A stretch of DNA of 64,000 bases from Paramecium pentaurelia (lineage: Eukaryota > Ciliophora > Oligohymenophorea > Peniculida > Parameciidae), in contig CAJJDO010000120.1 of assembly GCA_905183005.1 (NCBI GenBank), positions 137,931 through 201,930 on the forward strand, in the 5' to 3' direction. The notes under the pieces were generated by a model, which did not search any database, was not told the DNA's origin, and worked only from the letters and a program-made list of their open reading frames with translations. Shown here in pieces: positions 14,301 through 26,229 of the stretch (its first letter is position 1; the number at the start of each line of letters is the position of its first letter). Made by a program: the position numbers and the translations under genes.

Positions 14301-15774
14301 TACTTTTGAATACTTTATTAGCTATTGTTTAAAGTAAATGATCATGTGCCATAACAGTTTCATGATATATTTATTATTCTGATAATAACATGAAAGCAAA
14401 CATTCCTAATTGTTGTGCATCTTATTCATCACCTTTTAATACTTCATGAGCAAGAAAACATAAATGATTTATTATAAATGCCTTTGGACGTTTATGAATT
14501 ATAATATTAACAAAAAATCTTAAACCTTCTTTCAATATTCTTCTTTCTCTTGTAAGAGAATATTTTGCAACACTCTCACAAATTGATTTTCTAGCTACTT
14601 AAGATAAAGAAGATTCCATTCTACTTATTAATACAAAACTTTTAGCAGCTATATAAGCATGAAAGTTATCACTTTATGACATTAAATATAATAAACATTC
14701 AGTTCCTTATTCATTAATAAATTATTTTTGAAATTCTTCATTTATTGATAACATCATCATTATTGATAATAATATCATTCTTTTTGTTTCTCTATTTGAT
14801 TTATATATAGAATTAACTAATGATTTCATGAAACCTTTCTGCAAAATTAATTTCTTACATTCTGGAACAACTGATAAAGCACTTAAACAACGAGATAGAT
14901 ATCCTCTTAATTCTTCATAATCTTTTTAATATAATAAAAAGAGACAATTCAATATATCTTATTAAGCTAAATCAGTTATGAGATTACTATTAGTACTAAT
15001 GTTAGTGAAAATAATAATTATTGATTTAATCAATATGATATCAGTTGCAGAATAAATTAATTTTAAAATAATAGTTTTTTCTGGATCTTTAAGAAAATTT
15101 TATTAATAAGTGTGATCAATTGAAATATTTGCTAAAGTATTTGCAGCAGCTCTTAAGACTGCATGATTAGAAGGATCTGATAATTCTAATATATGTATTA
15201 ATAATTTTATATTAATATTACCAATATATTTATGAAAGTTTTATGAGCATGATAGATTACTAAGTGAAAGTATACTATATATCTTACATGCTTTTTCATC
15301 TGAATTTAATGAGTTAACTAATAAATCAATCATACCCATATTAATTAAATTCTGAAGATATTTTGGATTTAAAGAAATACATGAAATTATTTTAAATGCT
15401 TACTATTTAATTTTTTAATCCTTACAATCCTTTAAGATTTAATACATCAATTCAAGTATCTTCTTTTCAACTAATTTATCATGAGATTCAACTAATTCAC
15501 TCATATAAGCTAAACATGAGATACCATAATAATTTAATTCATAAACATTTGTATCAAACATTTGCAAACATAAAATATAATAACTATCCATTACTAGTTA
15601 TTGTTGAAAATCCTTTATTTTTAATAGATTCTCTAGAGTTTACATTATGGCTCTATAATTATAAAATTAATATAATACTTAGTTATCTTAATTGAATTCT
15701 CATGTCCTTAAAATAATTTATAAGTTAAGAGTAATTTAGGAGGTAGTTTTAATTTAAGAAGTCTTTTTAAATTC

Positions 15775-15808
<34 letters not shown>

Positions 15809-16609
15809 CTATTTATGGAGAGCTTTCTAGATTCTCTTGATTCTTATTATCAATATTCTATTATCTATCTATTTTTTTACTATTTATGATCAATTAACTA
15901 TTTTAATAAGATTTATGAATACTTAATTATGAGAATAGCTTAGGTAGCAACATCTACATCAGCAGAAACAATACTACGCATGATTTTTTTAATAAACCTC
16001 TTCTTTAACATTAATTTACACATCTAATCAAGATAAGTATGTTATTGATAAGTCATTTCGTATATGATTTATAAAACATATAATTAGGATTGATTAGGTA
16101 AAACTTATTCTAAGACTTAGGTATCATCTAGAAAATTCTATTCCAAGATCTTCCGAAAATTAGCAGCAACCTTTGCAAGATTAGCTATAGTTTATAGTGC
16201 ATATTTGGTTATCTCATAATGTAATTTTTTCTTTATGAGAGCAGTTAGACTTTGAAGACTTTCACTTTTTATGATTCTTTTATGAGTTTCCTAATTCTCA
16301 CTTAAACAAGCAATTATGATAGTGCCACTCTTTATGATATCAACTGGATTTTCACTATGCAATAATGGAACAATTGTAGTCATTAGGAATGCCTTCTCAC
16401 AAACTCTAATTTGGAATCGTTCTAATCATACTTTTAAAAATCAAATTACAATCACAACAATATTATATTATAAGATCCAAAACACATTTTTCCTTTTTTA
16501 AATACATATATTAGATTTCTCTGATCATGGCTAACTCTGTTAATGACAACGGTTTATCAGGTTGCCTTTTTCGAATTTCATTAACAATCTCTTCACTTTA
16601 TTTTTTCAT
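8310..16609 (-). CDS. Giant armadillo/HEAT-type helical repeat protein
   Basis: About 2730 aa, almost entirely built of ~40-residue amphipathic helical repeats of armadillo type (for example ANTLANISID, RAAANTLANI, LLAHLSSH, TLSNMLIDP). Codon-by-codon reading from 16609 to 8310 gives no TGA after removing four introns: 16422-16449 (28 nt), 15898-15922 (25), 15653-15678 (26) and 10755-10782 (28). A poly-Asn run of 11 residues encoded by pure AAT codons interrupts the repeats near the N-terminus. No membrane helix, kinase or zinc motif is visible; it is probably a cytoplasmic scaffold. Members of the armadillo class bind partner peptides in cilia, at membranes or in nuclear import; which applies here is unknown. 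Start at 16609 (MKKQSEEIV) follows an upstream in-frame TGA. The stop lies 24 bp before the next gene, in the same frame. Confidence 0.85.
15775..15807. repeat. (TTA/AAT)11 trinucleotide repeat within the giant ARM gene
   Basis: Eleven perfect copies of TTA on the plus strand, read as eleven consecutive AAT (Asn) codons in the minus-strand armadillo gene. It lies in a low-complexity spacer between two repeat blocks, flanked by introns at 15653 and 15898. Pure repeats of one codon are length-variable in most genomes, so this is a candidate polymorphic locus that keeps frame. Confidence 0.9.
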
Positions 16610-18172
16610 TTAATTTATTATTAATAATGAACATCCTCAATCATACTAAATCATTCATCAAATCTCAATCTATTTAAAACTATTATCAATCTTAGAACTA
16701 TTATTTAATCAATGAAATAAATAAAATTCTTAATGATCCCACTATCTAATCAAGATTCAAGAATTTGAATTGTTATTATCTTAGAAGAATCAATTATCAA
16801 ACCTAAAATAAACAATCAATAACTAAAATTTGTTTACTATCAATCTGAATATCCTCAAAAGTTAAAATTCTTCACAACATATTATAAATTAAGATTGTAT
16901 CATCCTATAAGTTAAATAATGATATAGTACAATGTATCTAAGAATTAAATGAACCTATTTATAAGAAATATTAAAACAATATGTTTAAGATTGAAAACTA
17001 TTGATCAGGAATTCAAAAATACCACATAAAAGTAATATATAAAAAAAGATAATAATTTCTAAATCTAAGATCAAAATATATAAATAATCAAAGAACTCAG
17101 ATACATATATATTAATTATACCAAGTTATTTGAATATCCAATTCTAAGCAATTTGATAAACATATAAGAATTAATTTTGATATCTTTTATACTCTTAATT
17201 ATTATTGTAGAATAAATAAGCAATTTTATGATAAATCTTCACTCTCTATATTCATATCAACAATTAGAACCAAAGATATAAAACTAAATCAATCCTTAAA
17301 TTTTATAAATTAAAAATCAAAATAATTTAATTAAAAATAATTAAAATAATAAAACAAACAATACACTAAGCTAAGTCAATCCTAAAAATAAACTCATTCA
17401 TTCTATCATTAAGCAGAAACTACACAATCAATCGAAATAATTAAATATCTACTAAAAAAAACAATGTGATAATCATTCCATCAAATTCATTTTTGATTTA
17501 ACACCTCTATCAAACCAATCTAAAAAATGTAGAATACATTATAAAAACAGACTCAAAATTAGTTGAATCATTGAAAAATTAATCCATATATATGATCAAC
17601 AAAGATTCAATTTAAACAATTCACCTTCTATTCAAATCAATTTTAATTAAAATTATAATAATGTATAATTAATTCTTAAAATACAACAATCTTAAATTCG
17701 TTAAAGAAGATGAAATTTTGGAATCGCATTTCAAATGGAAAAATTATAGCCTAACATGCATCTGCCAATCTAAAGAATTTTTAACCACTTTAATCATTGA
17801 CCACAAATTTAGAAATTGAAGATATACAATTGCAAAATTCTTAAATTAAATTTAACATTAACCATCATCTTAATTTCGTACACTATAGAATTAACTTATC
17901 AAATCACACATTAGCGTTAAAGATATATAAATATTTTAATCTTTAAAACACCAAATCATAGATAAAAATAAATTTTATTAAAACTGGCATAATTAACAAA
18001 AGATTGGATTGCAATAATATTTTAAACAATTAAAAATAGTTGAACATTTTATTATTGATTAAGAAAGTAGTTAAATAAAATCAATAAGTATATTTAAATA
18101 ATTATAAGTATTAAAATATCATTCTTGACTTTTATTTTGTTTTTTTTTATCATATAATTAATTAAAATTATC
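16610..18172. other. Gene-free region with C-over-G skew
   Basis: About 1.56 kb without a convincing frame on either strand: TGA occurs frequently in all frames and no protein motif appears. The left two thirds of the plus strand are notably rich in A and C and poor in G (many AATCAATC-like stretches), unlike the intergenic DNA elsewhere in the window, which is mostly A/T. It separates the divergent starts of the armadillo gene (16609) and the K+ channel (18173), so it should hold both promoters. Possibilities are a degraded gene or a non-coding transcript; nothing here proves either. Confidence 0.5.
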
Positions 18173-21065
18173 ATGAGTAATCAGTGTGGAATTTTGAAAT
18201 CACCATAATTAAATAAAGAACGATTAGAAACATAAAGAGAAATGGATCAACATTTAAGAATGTCTCCTGTTAGAAAAAGTAGTTTTTTACCTTCACGTAC
18301 AAAAAGCTTAGGTTAAAGATTGCTTAATTTTGTTGGAAGATAAATCTCTGTAGATTATTAAGAAAGACTAGTACTTAAAAGTCTCTAAGCGGAAAATAAT
18401 AATGCTAAAAAATTCTTTCAAATATTGCTTGCTCGAAAAAATAATCTAAACAATCTTACAAATTTTCATTTAGGCTTATTAAATGATAAAGCAATTGGAA
18501 ATATTAGTTTAATTTAAAGATAAACGTCGTTTAAATTATTTATTGATAGAGTGTTAGCAAAGAAACTTCTCATAACTATTAAACCCTTTGTAGATAATTT
18601 AACATAGCATATTAAAGCATTGCCTTTATTATATCCAGAAAGTACTAAAATTGTAGTATGGGACATAATTGCAATTTCATCCAAATTATACTTTTTATAT
18701 CTAATCCCTCTAGAATTAGCATGGACAAACAGATCATTACTTTACAATAGATACTATTCATCTTCAATAATTATGCTCATAATTTTATTTATAGATTTTA
18801 TTATTGGTCTAAATACTGCTTATTATAATGCAGGATCATTGATTACAAATCGAATTTAAATATTTAAACATTAAATTACTAAATCTTTTGGATTAGAGTG
18901 GATATCTACTATAATTTTAATAATATTACTTATAATTTGTAAATCAACAGATACTATGATAAATGTGACTGAAAATCCTGTGTATTTGATTTTATTAAGT
19001 GTGCTATCTCACTAAATAAATGTACATTATAAAACAAGCCAATATGAATTAGCATTAAATTTATCTAAAAAAGTTTCAAGTTGTTTAGAATTACTTAAAT
19101 TCTTACTTTTATTATTTTATGTCATTCATTTATTTTCTTGTCTATGGTTTTGGGTATTAAATTTAAATATTATTAAAGGTTGGTAATTATAGTCGAGAAT
19201 AAAATGAATAAACTTGGTTAGACACTCTTAAAGATCTTCCAATAATAGATTGGACAGATGAATACCTATAATCATTTTATTATATATGTGTAACTATGTT
19301 TACAGTTGGATATGGTGATATTACTCCTAAAAGTGGTTTGGAAAAATCTATTTGTATATTTTTGATTCTAGTGTCAAGTATTCAACTTCCATATTCAATA
19401 AATACAGTTGGTTCAATAATTGAAAAAATATCAGATTATGGGGAGGAAACAAAAAATAAATTGAGGACAATCAACAGTTATATGAATAAAAAGAGAGTTC
19501 CTTATAATATACAGAATTAAATTAGATAGTATTTAAATCATTATTGGGAATCATTACAAGGACAAGATACAGAAGAAGAGAAAGTAATAATATCTTAATT
19601 ATCTGAAAATTTAAGAGAATAACTTATTATTTAGGCTCATAGTAGAATATTTTCTAAAGTTTCTCTATTAAAATAAAATTTTAGTCATTAAATACAATAA
19701 ATTTTACTACAAAAGGTATAATCTGTTTTATTATAACCAGAATAGATTATTGAATTAGATAATAAAATTTAATGTTACTTTGTTGATGAAGGGGAAATAA
19801 ATTTATTAATTGAATCTGGTTTAGTCATTTAAAAAGCAAAAAAAGATGATATTATTGGTTTAGATAATTTATTTTTAGGATTTCAAAATAAAAATCAAAA
19901 ACTAAAAATTAAAAGTATAGGTTTTACTAAATTGTTGATCTTGTCTAGATAAGATTTTTTATAAGAATTAAAGGAATTTCCTAATGATTATGAAAAGTTC
20001 TGCTCTATAAAAGATGATTTATTATATAACTTCAAATCTTCCTACATTAAAAAATAATGTGATTCTTGTTTTTAATCAGGACATGAAATTGTTAATTGTT
20101 CTATGCTTCATTATGTACCTTAAAGAGATCTATTGATTAAAAGATAGCAATTTCTTTAATTACAATAGCGTTAATAATTTTCAAGAAGATAATATAAATT
20201 ATCTAGAATAATTTTATCTGAACTTGTTAATCCAGAGTTTAATGAAACCATATAGTAGTTTTAAAAAAAATATTAATTACCTCAATTATCTAACCTTAAT
20301 AGTAATAACTTAAATGTTTAATCTTATTAAAATGTTGTATAAGATGATATAAAAGATTTACAGAATATTAAAATAGAAAATTTAAAAGTTTCAACAACTT
20401 TAAATTCAAGATAAACATAAAAAAAAGACTCTGTTTTAGCAATTTCTTATATTCCAGGTAGCAATATTGATCAAATGTAAAGAAGTATAAATAATAACAA
20501 AAAAATGGTCATAAATCAATCAAGCAAAAAATAAGAACTTGATAATTAATTAGATGGTATGGGTATTTAAAGATAGAATAGTTTAACATCTAGAAGGTAA
20601 TCATAAGGAATAAATCTTATGAATATGTATTAATTTAATTTAAATAATAATGCCTATAAATAAAACTATTTACATGAGTTACTTAATCCAAGTTATGATA
20701 TTAATTTTGATGAAGAATTAAAATTAAGGTATGATAATTTAAAATATACTAAAAATATGAGTATAGATGATAAAGTAGCTATAGAATTACTTTATTTGAA
20801 ATAAGTTAACAATCAAAAATATTGTAAAAAAGGTTTAATAGAATTCGAGACTATTAAATATTATCATGATTATTTCCCTTAACATAATTATAGTAGATAA
20901 ATAAGTAAGGCAAACAAGCCATAAAATCTAGAATTAAAAAAATTAATTCAAAAATATATGAGTTATATACTTTATCCATCCGAATTTGTTCAAAGTTTTA
21001 AATAACTTTAATAAGAAAATTAGAGAATAGGTATATTTACTGATGAAGTTAATAATTAAATTTGA
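18173..21065 (+). CDS. Voltage/cyclic-nucleotide-gated-type K+ channel with zinc knuckle
   Basis: About 955 aa. Six hydrophobic segments lie between roughly residues 160 and 400; the pore has the selectivity filter TVGYGD (residues 369-374), so K+ selectivity is expected. After S6 comes a C-linker (YMNKKRVPYNIQNQIRQYL) and a cyclic-nucleotide-binding-like beta-roll (CYFVDEGEINLLIESG), as in the EAG/CNG/HCN superfamily. Directly after that domain is a perfect CX2CX4HX4C zinc-knuckle pattern (CDSCFQSGHEIVNC), followed by a long Gln/Asn-rich tail. The S4-like segment is not obviously rich in regularly spaced Arg. One 25-nt intron (19154-19178, ending AAG) removes an in-frame TGA within the S5-pore region. 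Likely located in the plasma or ciliary membrane and controlling resting potential. A second channel of the same class lies at 62354. Confidence 0.9.
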
Positions 21066-21972
21066 TTATCTTTCATAAAATTAAAAGTATATCTATTAAT
21101 TTAAGCTAATTGTAATAAATATTTTTTTCAATATTGTATTTATTACTATAAATTATTTAATAATTTATTAGAAAATTTGTTAGGCAAGGAAGTATTTGAT
21201 AACCCTATTTACTGATATTAAATTTAAATAATATTTTTTAATTTTAATAATTCCTGACATTCTAAAATTATTTCTAATTTAATTTATATGTTAATGAATT
21301 CTCTGATAATTATTAATTCTATTGATTTTTCTTTAAAAAAAGCAAAACTCTAATTAACCAATTATTTCATAACATCTATATTTGAAATAAAATTGTACTT
21401 CAAATTGTAAATCATTATTATGAATATTTAACAAATATAATACTATTTCTCTAAAAATATAGCTTTTACTAATAAAGTATTGATAAAATGTTGAATAATA
21501 AATTTACAAATTTTTATAAGAAATTATTATATTTCTTTTTAATTATGATTAATATAAAGTTCTATATTTAAAAAAAGATTATTTGAAAATCTAATAATTA
21601 TATTTAATACTTCTCTTTTTTGAATGCAGAAAATAACAACATTAAGAATGCCTTATAATAATTACTTCAATATATTTATATTATTTCCACTTTATTATTA
21701 AAATAAAAGGTAATTGATTTCAGATTTTTGGTATTCTTCAAAATATTTAATACAGACTTTATCTAAATTGTATATAGAATAAAGAAAATTGATAAATTTG
21801 TTTTACTTATTCATTCTAATAATTTTCAGCAACAATTTTTTGAAATTTAAATGGACATTATACAAGTTACTAATATTTATATTAATTATTTGATACTTAT
21901 TTTCATGTATTAGTTAAATAACACTTATTAAGAATCTTATATACTAGAACATAAAATTTGATATAATATTAA
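21066..21972. other. Gene-free intergenic region
   Basis: About 0.9 kb, extremely A/T-rich with many homopolymer runs. No frame longer than background and no recognisable motif on either strand. It follows the K+ channel stop and precedes the pseudokinase start on the same strand, so it should contain a 3' end and a promoter. Confidence 0.5.
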
Positions 21973-23604
21973 ATGATTAAAAATAATATAAGGCCTAGAG
22001 CTTCAAGTGAAAGACTTGATAAGTTAGCTATTTTAGAAAATCAAACAAACCTTGAATGGATAATGAAAAACTCATAGATGTTGGAATTAAAATCAAATAT
22101 CAGAATGATTCCTAAAGATTCTTTGTCTATTAATATTCATGTTCCAGAGCATGAAGGAGTAGCAACAATATGGTCAGATAATTGGTTTGGACAAAAAAAG
22201 ATTTCATAGTTTAGAGGTTTATTAATATATGACAATCAATTTTGCCTTGTTTTAAATGATTGTTTTATTGAAAAAAAGAGATATTAATCATCACATTTTA
22301 GAGCATATTATTTAAAGCTTATTAATCAAACTGGATAATTGGTATTAATATTTTCTCATCCTTTATCATTAAAATAATGGAATAATTGTATTAAGAAGTT
22401 TTGCAAAAGAAATAATTTTAATAAAAAGTTTAAAGTTGTAGAGTTGATATGTTAAAACTTTTATCTTATTTAGCACAAAAAGCAAAAATCACTATTAACT
22501 ACATAAGCGATTAATTTAGCAAGTATTCAAAATAATGACCAGGCAGAATTACTTGACAATTATTTAAAAATCTTAAGAAATTCTTAAATCAGTAATTATA
22601 TTTAAACAATTGGCGTTTTTGAAGATAAATAAATGTTATTTATAGTTTGTAAATATTTTAAGGGAAATTCTCTTGATTAATACTTTAATTAATCAAAAAA
22701 ATAATACTTTACTTAATAATAAATAGCAACAATTTGTATATCTATATTATTAGCTCTGAGATCTCTTTCAGATGAAGAATTATTTCATGGTAAAATTTCA
22801 TGTGAAAACATTATTTGTTACAGTAATCTGAAAACTTAATTTGGAACTTATTTGATTAATTCACATTATAAAGTAAAGTAAATTAAATAATCTTTTTAGT
22901 TTTACAATTAAAATACACTTTCAATGTATAAATAATCAACTCCAAATTATTTAATAGCACCAGAGATTCAAGATGGTATAAATCCATCAACATAAACAGA
23001 TATTTATTAATTAGGGGTTATTTTAGGATTAATTACATTTTTTAATTATACAAAACCATTTAATATTGATTATTTTAATAATTAAGCAGATAAATTAATG
23101 TAATTAATATTAGAATAAGAAAAGTTAATAACAAAATAAAAATTTTCATAAGATTATCCATAACTTTTTAGTATTAGTTAATTAGATCTAATAAAAAGAA
23201 TGATATAACCTAATCCTAATCTTAGAATAAGTATTAATGATGCATTAAAACATGTTTGGTTAATCAACAATAAAGAAAAAAAAATATAAAAATTTATTAC
23301 TAAATAAATGGCACTTCCTAGTTTAAGAACTATTATTGAAATTAAAGATAGTGAATGTGATATAAAGAAAACTATAAATAATTTTTCAGAAGAAAATATT
23401 TAATTTGGTAAATATGGATAAGATCCTAATTCACTTTTTGCATTATTAAAATAAAAAAAAAAGATCAATTCAGAAACTTTTGTAGACTCTAATGATGAAG
23501 ATGAAAATGTGTTGAATGACAAAATAGAAAAATTAAATTAGTAAAATAATTTAGTACCTTCATTTAATGATCATTGTTTTATGTATCAATCAAGATGGAT
23601 TTGA
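21973..23604 (+). CDS. PH-domain protein with degenerate (pseudo)kinase domain
   Basis: An intronless frame of 543 aa. Residues about 60-170 read as a pleckstrin-homology-like fold: IPKDSL...WFGQKKISQFRG...FRAYYLKLINQTGQL... and a C-terminal helix with a conserved Trp (SLKQWNNCIKKFCKR). Residues about 210-440 follow the layout of a protein kinase but lack the key residues: the catalytic loop is HGKISCENI instead of HRDLKPEN (no catalytic Asp) and no DFG is present (YLINSHYKV), while the APE-helix (LIAPEIQDG) and the F-helix (TDIYQLGVILG) are kept. It is therefore a likely pseudokinase, perhaps a lipid-targeted scaffold. The acidic tail is probably disordered. In kinases with this domain order (Akt-like) the PH domain recruits to phosphoinositides; that is an analogy only. 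Confidence 0.75.
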
Positions 23605-23740
23605 TTTATATAATTTTTTATTATTTTTATAATAATCTAAGTTTGATTTAATATTCATTTTATATTTAGTAATGTCTGATATTAATAACATATTAAAATA
23701 ATAGTTAAGTTGACTTAGACAATACGGAAATGAATGTTTT

Positions 23741-24247
23741 ATGAATTAATTTATTGGTCAGAATATTCTTTTAATCAAATTTTGTATTTATGGGAACAAA
23801 TTTTATATAATTCATAATTATTTTTTTTGTTAGATTGCTCTTGATATTGTTTTGATGAAATCAAAAATTGATTAACCTAATTAATTTTTTGATATTTTTA
23901 GGCTTTCAAATGCAAATTATGATAGTCCTATGAATTTAAAAGAATTGAATGACTCTATAGAAATACAATTAAATACTGAAGAAAAGAAGACTGAAATAGA
24001 AATAGTGAAATACCTTAAATAATTAGGTATTTAAACAAAAACAGATCCTTTATTTAAAGAATAAGAATATTGGAGAACAAAAAGATTAGAAACTTAGAAA
24101 AAGATGCTATCAATTTTATGTTTAACTGAGTCAACCTAAACTCTAACATTAAACGGATATGCATCTAAGTTACTTCATCAAAGAGTATCCTAATCTTTTT
24201 TAGAATCATAATTGATCAATAATACTTCTACTATGGTAATAGAATGA
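23741..24247 (+). CDS. Hypothetical protein, start uncertain
   Basis: An open frame of 168 aa from ATG 23741 to TGA 24247. The C-terminal two thirds look genuinely coding: charged, Gln/Glu/Lys-rich helical sequence (LKQLGIQTKTDPLFKEQEYW, RLETQKKMLS) with no family match I recognise. The N-terminal part is hydrophobic and AT-driven and may contain an unrecognised intron. An upstream ATG at 23672 (MSDINNILKQQL) is in the same frame but an in-frame TGA lies at about 23711; it would be bypassed only if the 15-nt segment 23704-23718 (GTT...TAG) were spliced, which would be shorter than the introns seen elsewhere here. Co-oriented with the pseudokinase before it and the RUN-type gene after it. Confidence 0.5.
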
Positions 24248-24616
24248 ACTTTTTTTGTATTAACTTTCATTATGTCTTTATTAATCTATTGGATTTTTTT
24301 GTTTTCTTAAACATTTACATTTATATTATATAAACAACTAAATATCTTTATAATTTGTAATATTTGATAAAATCAATGAAATTTAAACATAAAAAAACTT
24401 GTAGCTAATTAATGAACCAATTTCTTAAACTAATGTTGATCATTATTTTTGAAATTACTGCTGTGTCTAAAGAGTCTAAAGGTTAATATATATATATTAA
24501 CTTGATAGATAATTATATGAAATCTATAAATAAGAATTTCTTAAACAATATAATTCATAATTCATAAGAAATTTTAATGATACTATTATAATATGAATAT
24601 ATAAATTTATTAAAAC
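24248..24616. other. Intergenic region with perfect palindrome
   Basis: No gene is seen in these 369 bases. The notable feature is a perfect 20-bp palindrome at 24482-24501, GTTAATATAT followed by its reverse complement, which could form a hairpin or bind a dimeric factor. It precedes the start of the RUN/Rubicon-type gene by 115 bp. Confidence 0.5.
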
Positions 24617-26229
24617 ATGATGAAATATGAATTAGAGAGCTCTACAACCACTCCAGATTTAATGGGCAGAAAAAACATACATTAATAAATTCTACGCAAA
24701 TTAAAGAATTTAGTTGATCACATACCTTATTAAGATTAAGAAGTCCCAATTAATGATTAATATATATTAGAACTATTAGCTGTTTTAGTTAAGATATTTA
24801 ATAGTGGATTAGATATGTTAGTATACAATTTAGAAATCTCTAGCAAATTTAAAGTCCATAACTTTCAGAAGTTCATAGTGGATTCTTTAGTCATCTCTAC
24901 CCAGTCATAGAGAATAGAAAGTCAACCAAATTCATCTAAAAGTGCCTGAAATTCGTTAAAGTAGATAGGCTTAAGGCTCCTATTTGGATTTTATTAGAAT
25001 TGAATTCAAATACACTTTTGGAGTTTATATTATCTAATGAGACTAAAGAGAAATATTAAAATAATGCATGTATTAGACAAGGAGAATTAGTTGATATTTT
25101 AGATAGTTATTATTGCAAACATATTACATTGATAGGTGATAAAATTTATGATTTGCCAACACCTTTATATAGAGAATAAAGTAATACAAAAACATTCTTT
25201 CCATAACCTCCAAATATATCAAATAATATGCAAGGAGATCTCTTTGAAAGATTTCAATAATTTGAAGATATCTAACCAATTAAACATGTTTTCTCTTTAG
25301 ATTGTGATGATTCTGCCACTCATGCACCTACACATAGAAAATAAGATATGGAAACACCAGATCTAAATTTTGGTAGTCCAATGATGGAATAAGATTCTAT
25401 TAAAGGTGATGAATCAGATGAAGAATAACATAAAGCATTACCTTAATATATTTCATTTTAATGCAAAAAATCTACAAAATTATTAAGAGAATTAAGAGAT
25501 AAATAAATTGAAGAATATTGGAATTGTCAATAAACACCAATTAGTAAATTTACAGGATAATGTCATGCATGTTAAACATAAATTTAAAAGAATTCATATT
25601 TCTTTTTTTAAGGGACAGCATATTATTGTCATTATAGTGGTTTATTTTTTTGTCTTTAATGTATTAGTAATGAATTAAGTGTCATTCCACATTTAATTCT
25701 TAATAAATTTGATTTTAATAAATATTAAGTTAGTAAAGAAGCTTATGAAACTATTTAAAAGAATATGAAGAAAATCATTTTTTAAATTAATTATTTTGAC
25801 AATGTAGTATATTAGAATCAAATATTATATGACTTTTTAATTAAAAAAAGATCTCTAAGATTGATGTATGATTTATTATGTCAAGACTTTAATTTTGATT
25901 TTAATTTCACTTAAAATTACTCTCATTTACTATTGCCAATTAATCTCTTTAGTATATAAAATTTCATTGACATTAATAATAAAACATTATTTAAAATTGC
26001 TAATAATGCATATGATTATGGCTTAGATCATATCTCTAAATGTCCATAATGTCAAAAATTAAGTGTTAAATGTGCTGAATGTTTAAAAGGAAATATTTAT
26101 ATCTTTGATATTATTGGAACATAGTACTGCAGAAAATGCAAGAAAATATTTCATAGGTCTTGTTTCTACGATAAATGTACAAAATGTGGACAAAATCAAT
26201 ATATTAATAGAAGTAATTTACATCATTGA
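24617..26229 (+). CDS. RUN-domain / Rubicon-homology zinc protein
   Basis: About 529 aa after removal of a 23-nt intron at 24942-24964 (GTG...TAG; a 20-nt variant ending at AAAG is also in frame). The N-terminal 190 residues resemble a RUN domain, including NRLKAPIWILLELNSNTLL, a match to the conserved helix with Arg and Trp. After an acidic linker, the C-terminal half has the cysteine pattern of the Rubicon-homology (DUF4206) module: CHACQTQI..., CHYSGLFFCLQC, CPQCQKLSVKCAEC, then CRKCKKIFHRSCFYDKCTKCG at the end. Known proteins of this type (Rubicon, PLEKHM1, DEF8) bind Rab7 or Rab5 and regulate late endosome/autophagosome fusion; that role is an inference here. Start chosen as the first of two consecutive Met codons. 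Confidence 0.82.

Noticed and set aside
15775..15807. Trinucleotide repeat considered as a telomere-like or chromosome-breakage element.
   Set aside because: It is TTA/AAT, not the C4A2/C3A3-type ciliate telomere repeat, and is translated as poly-Asn inside a gene.
16610..18172. tRNA or other structured RNA genes in the long spacers.
   Set aside because: No cloverleaf with conserved GTTC-type T loop and acceptor pairing could be identified by eye in this or other spacers; a covariance search would be needed to exclude them fully.
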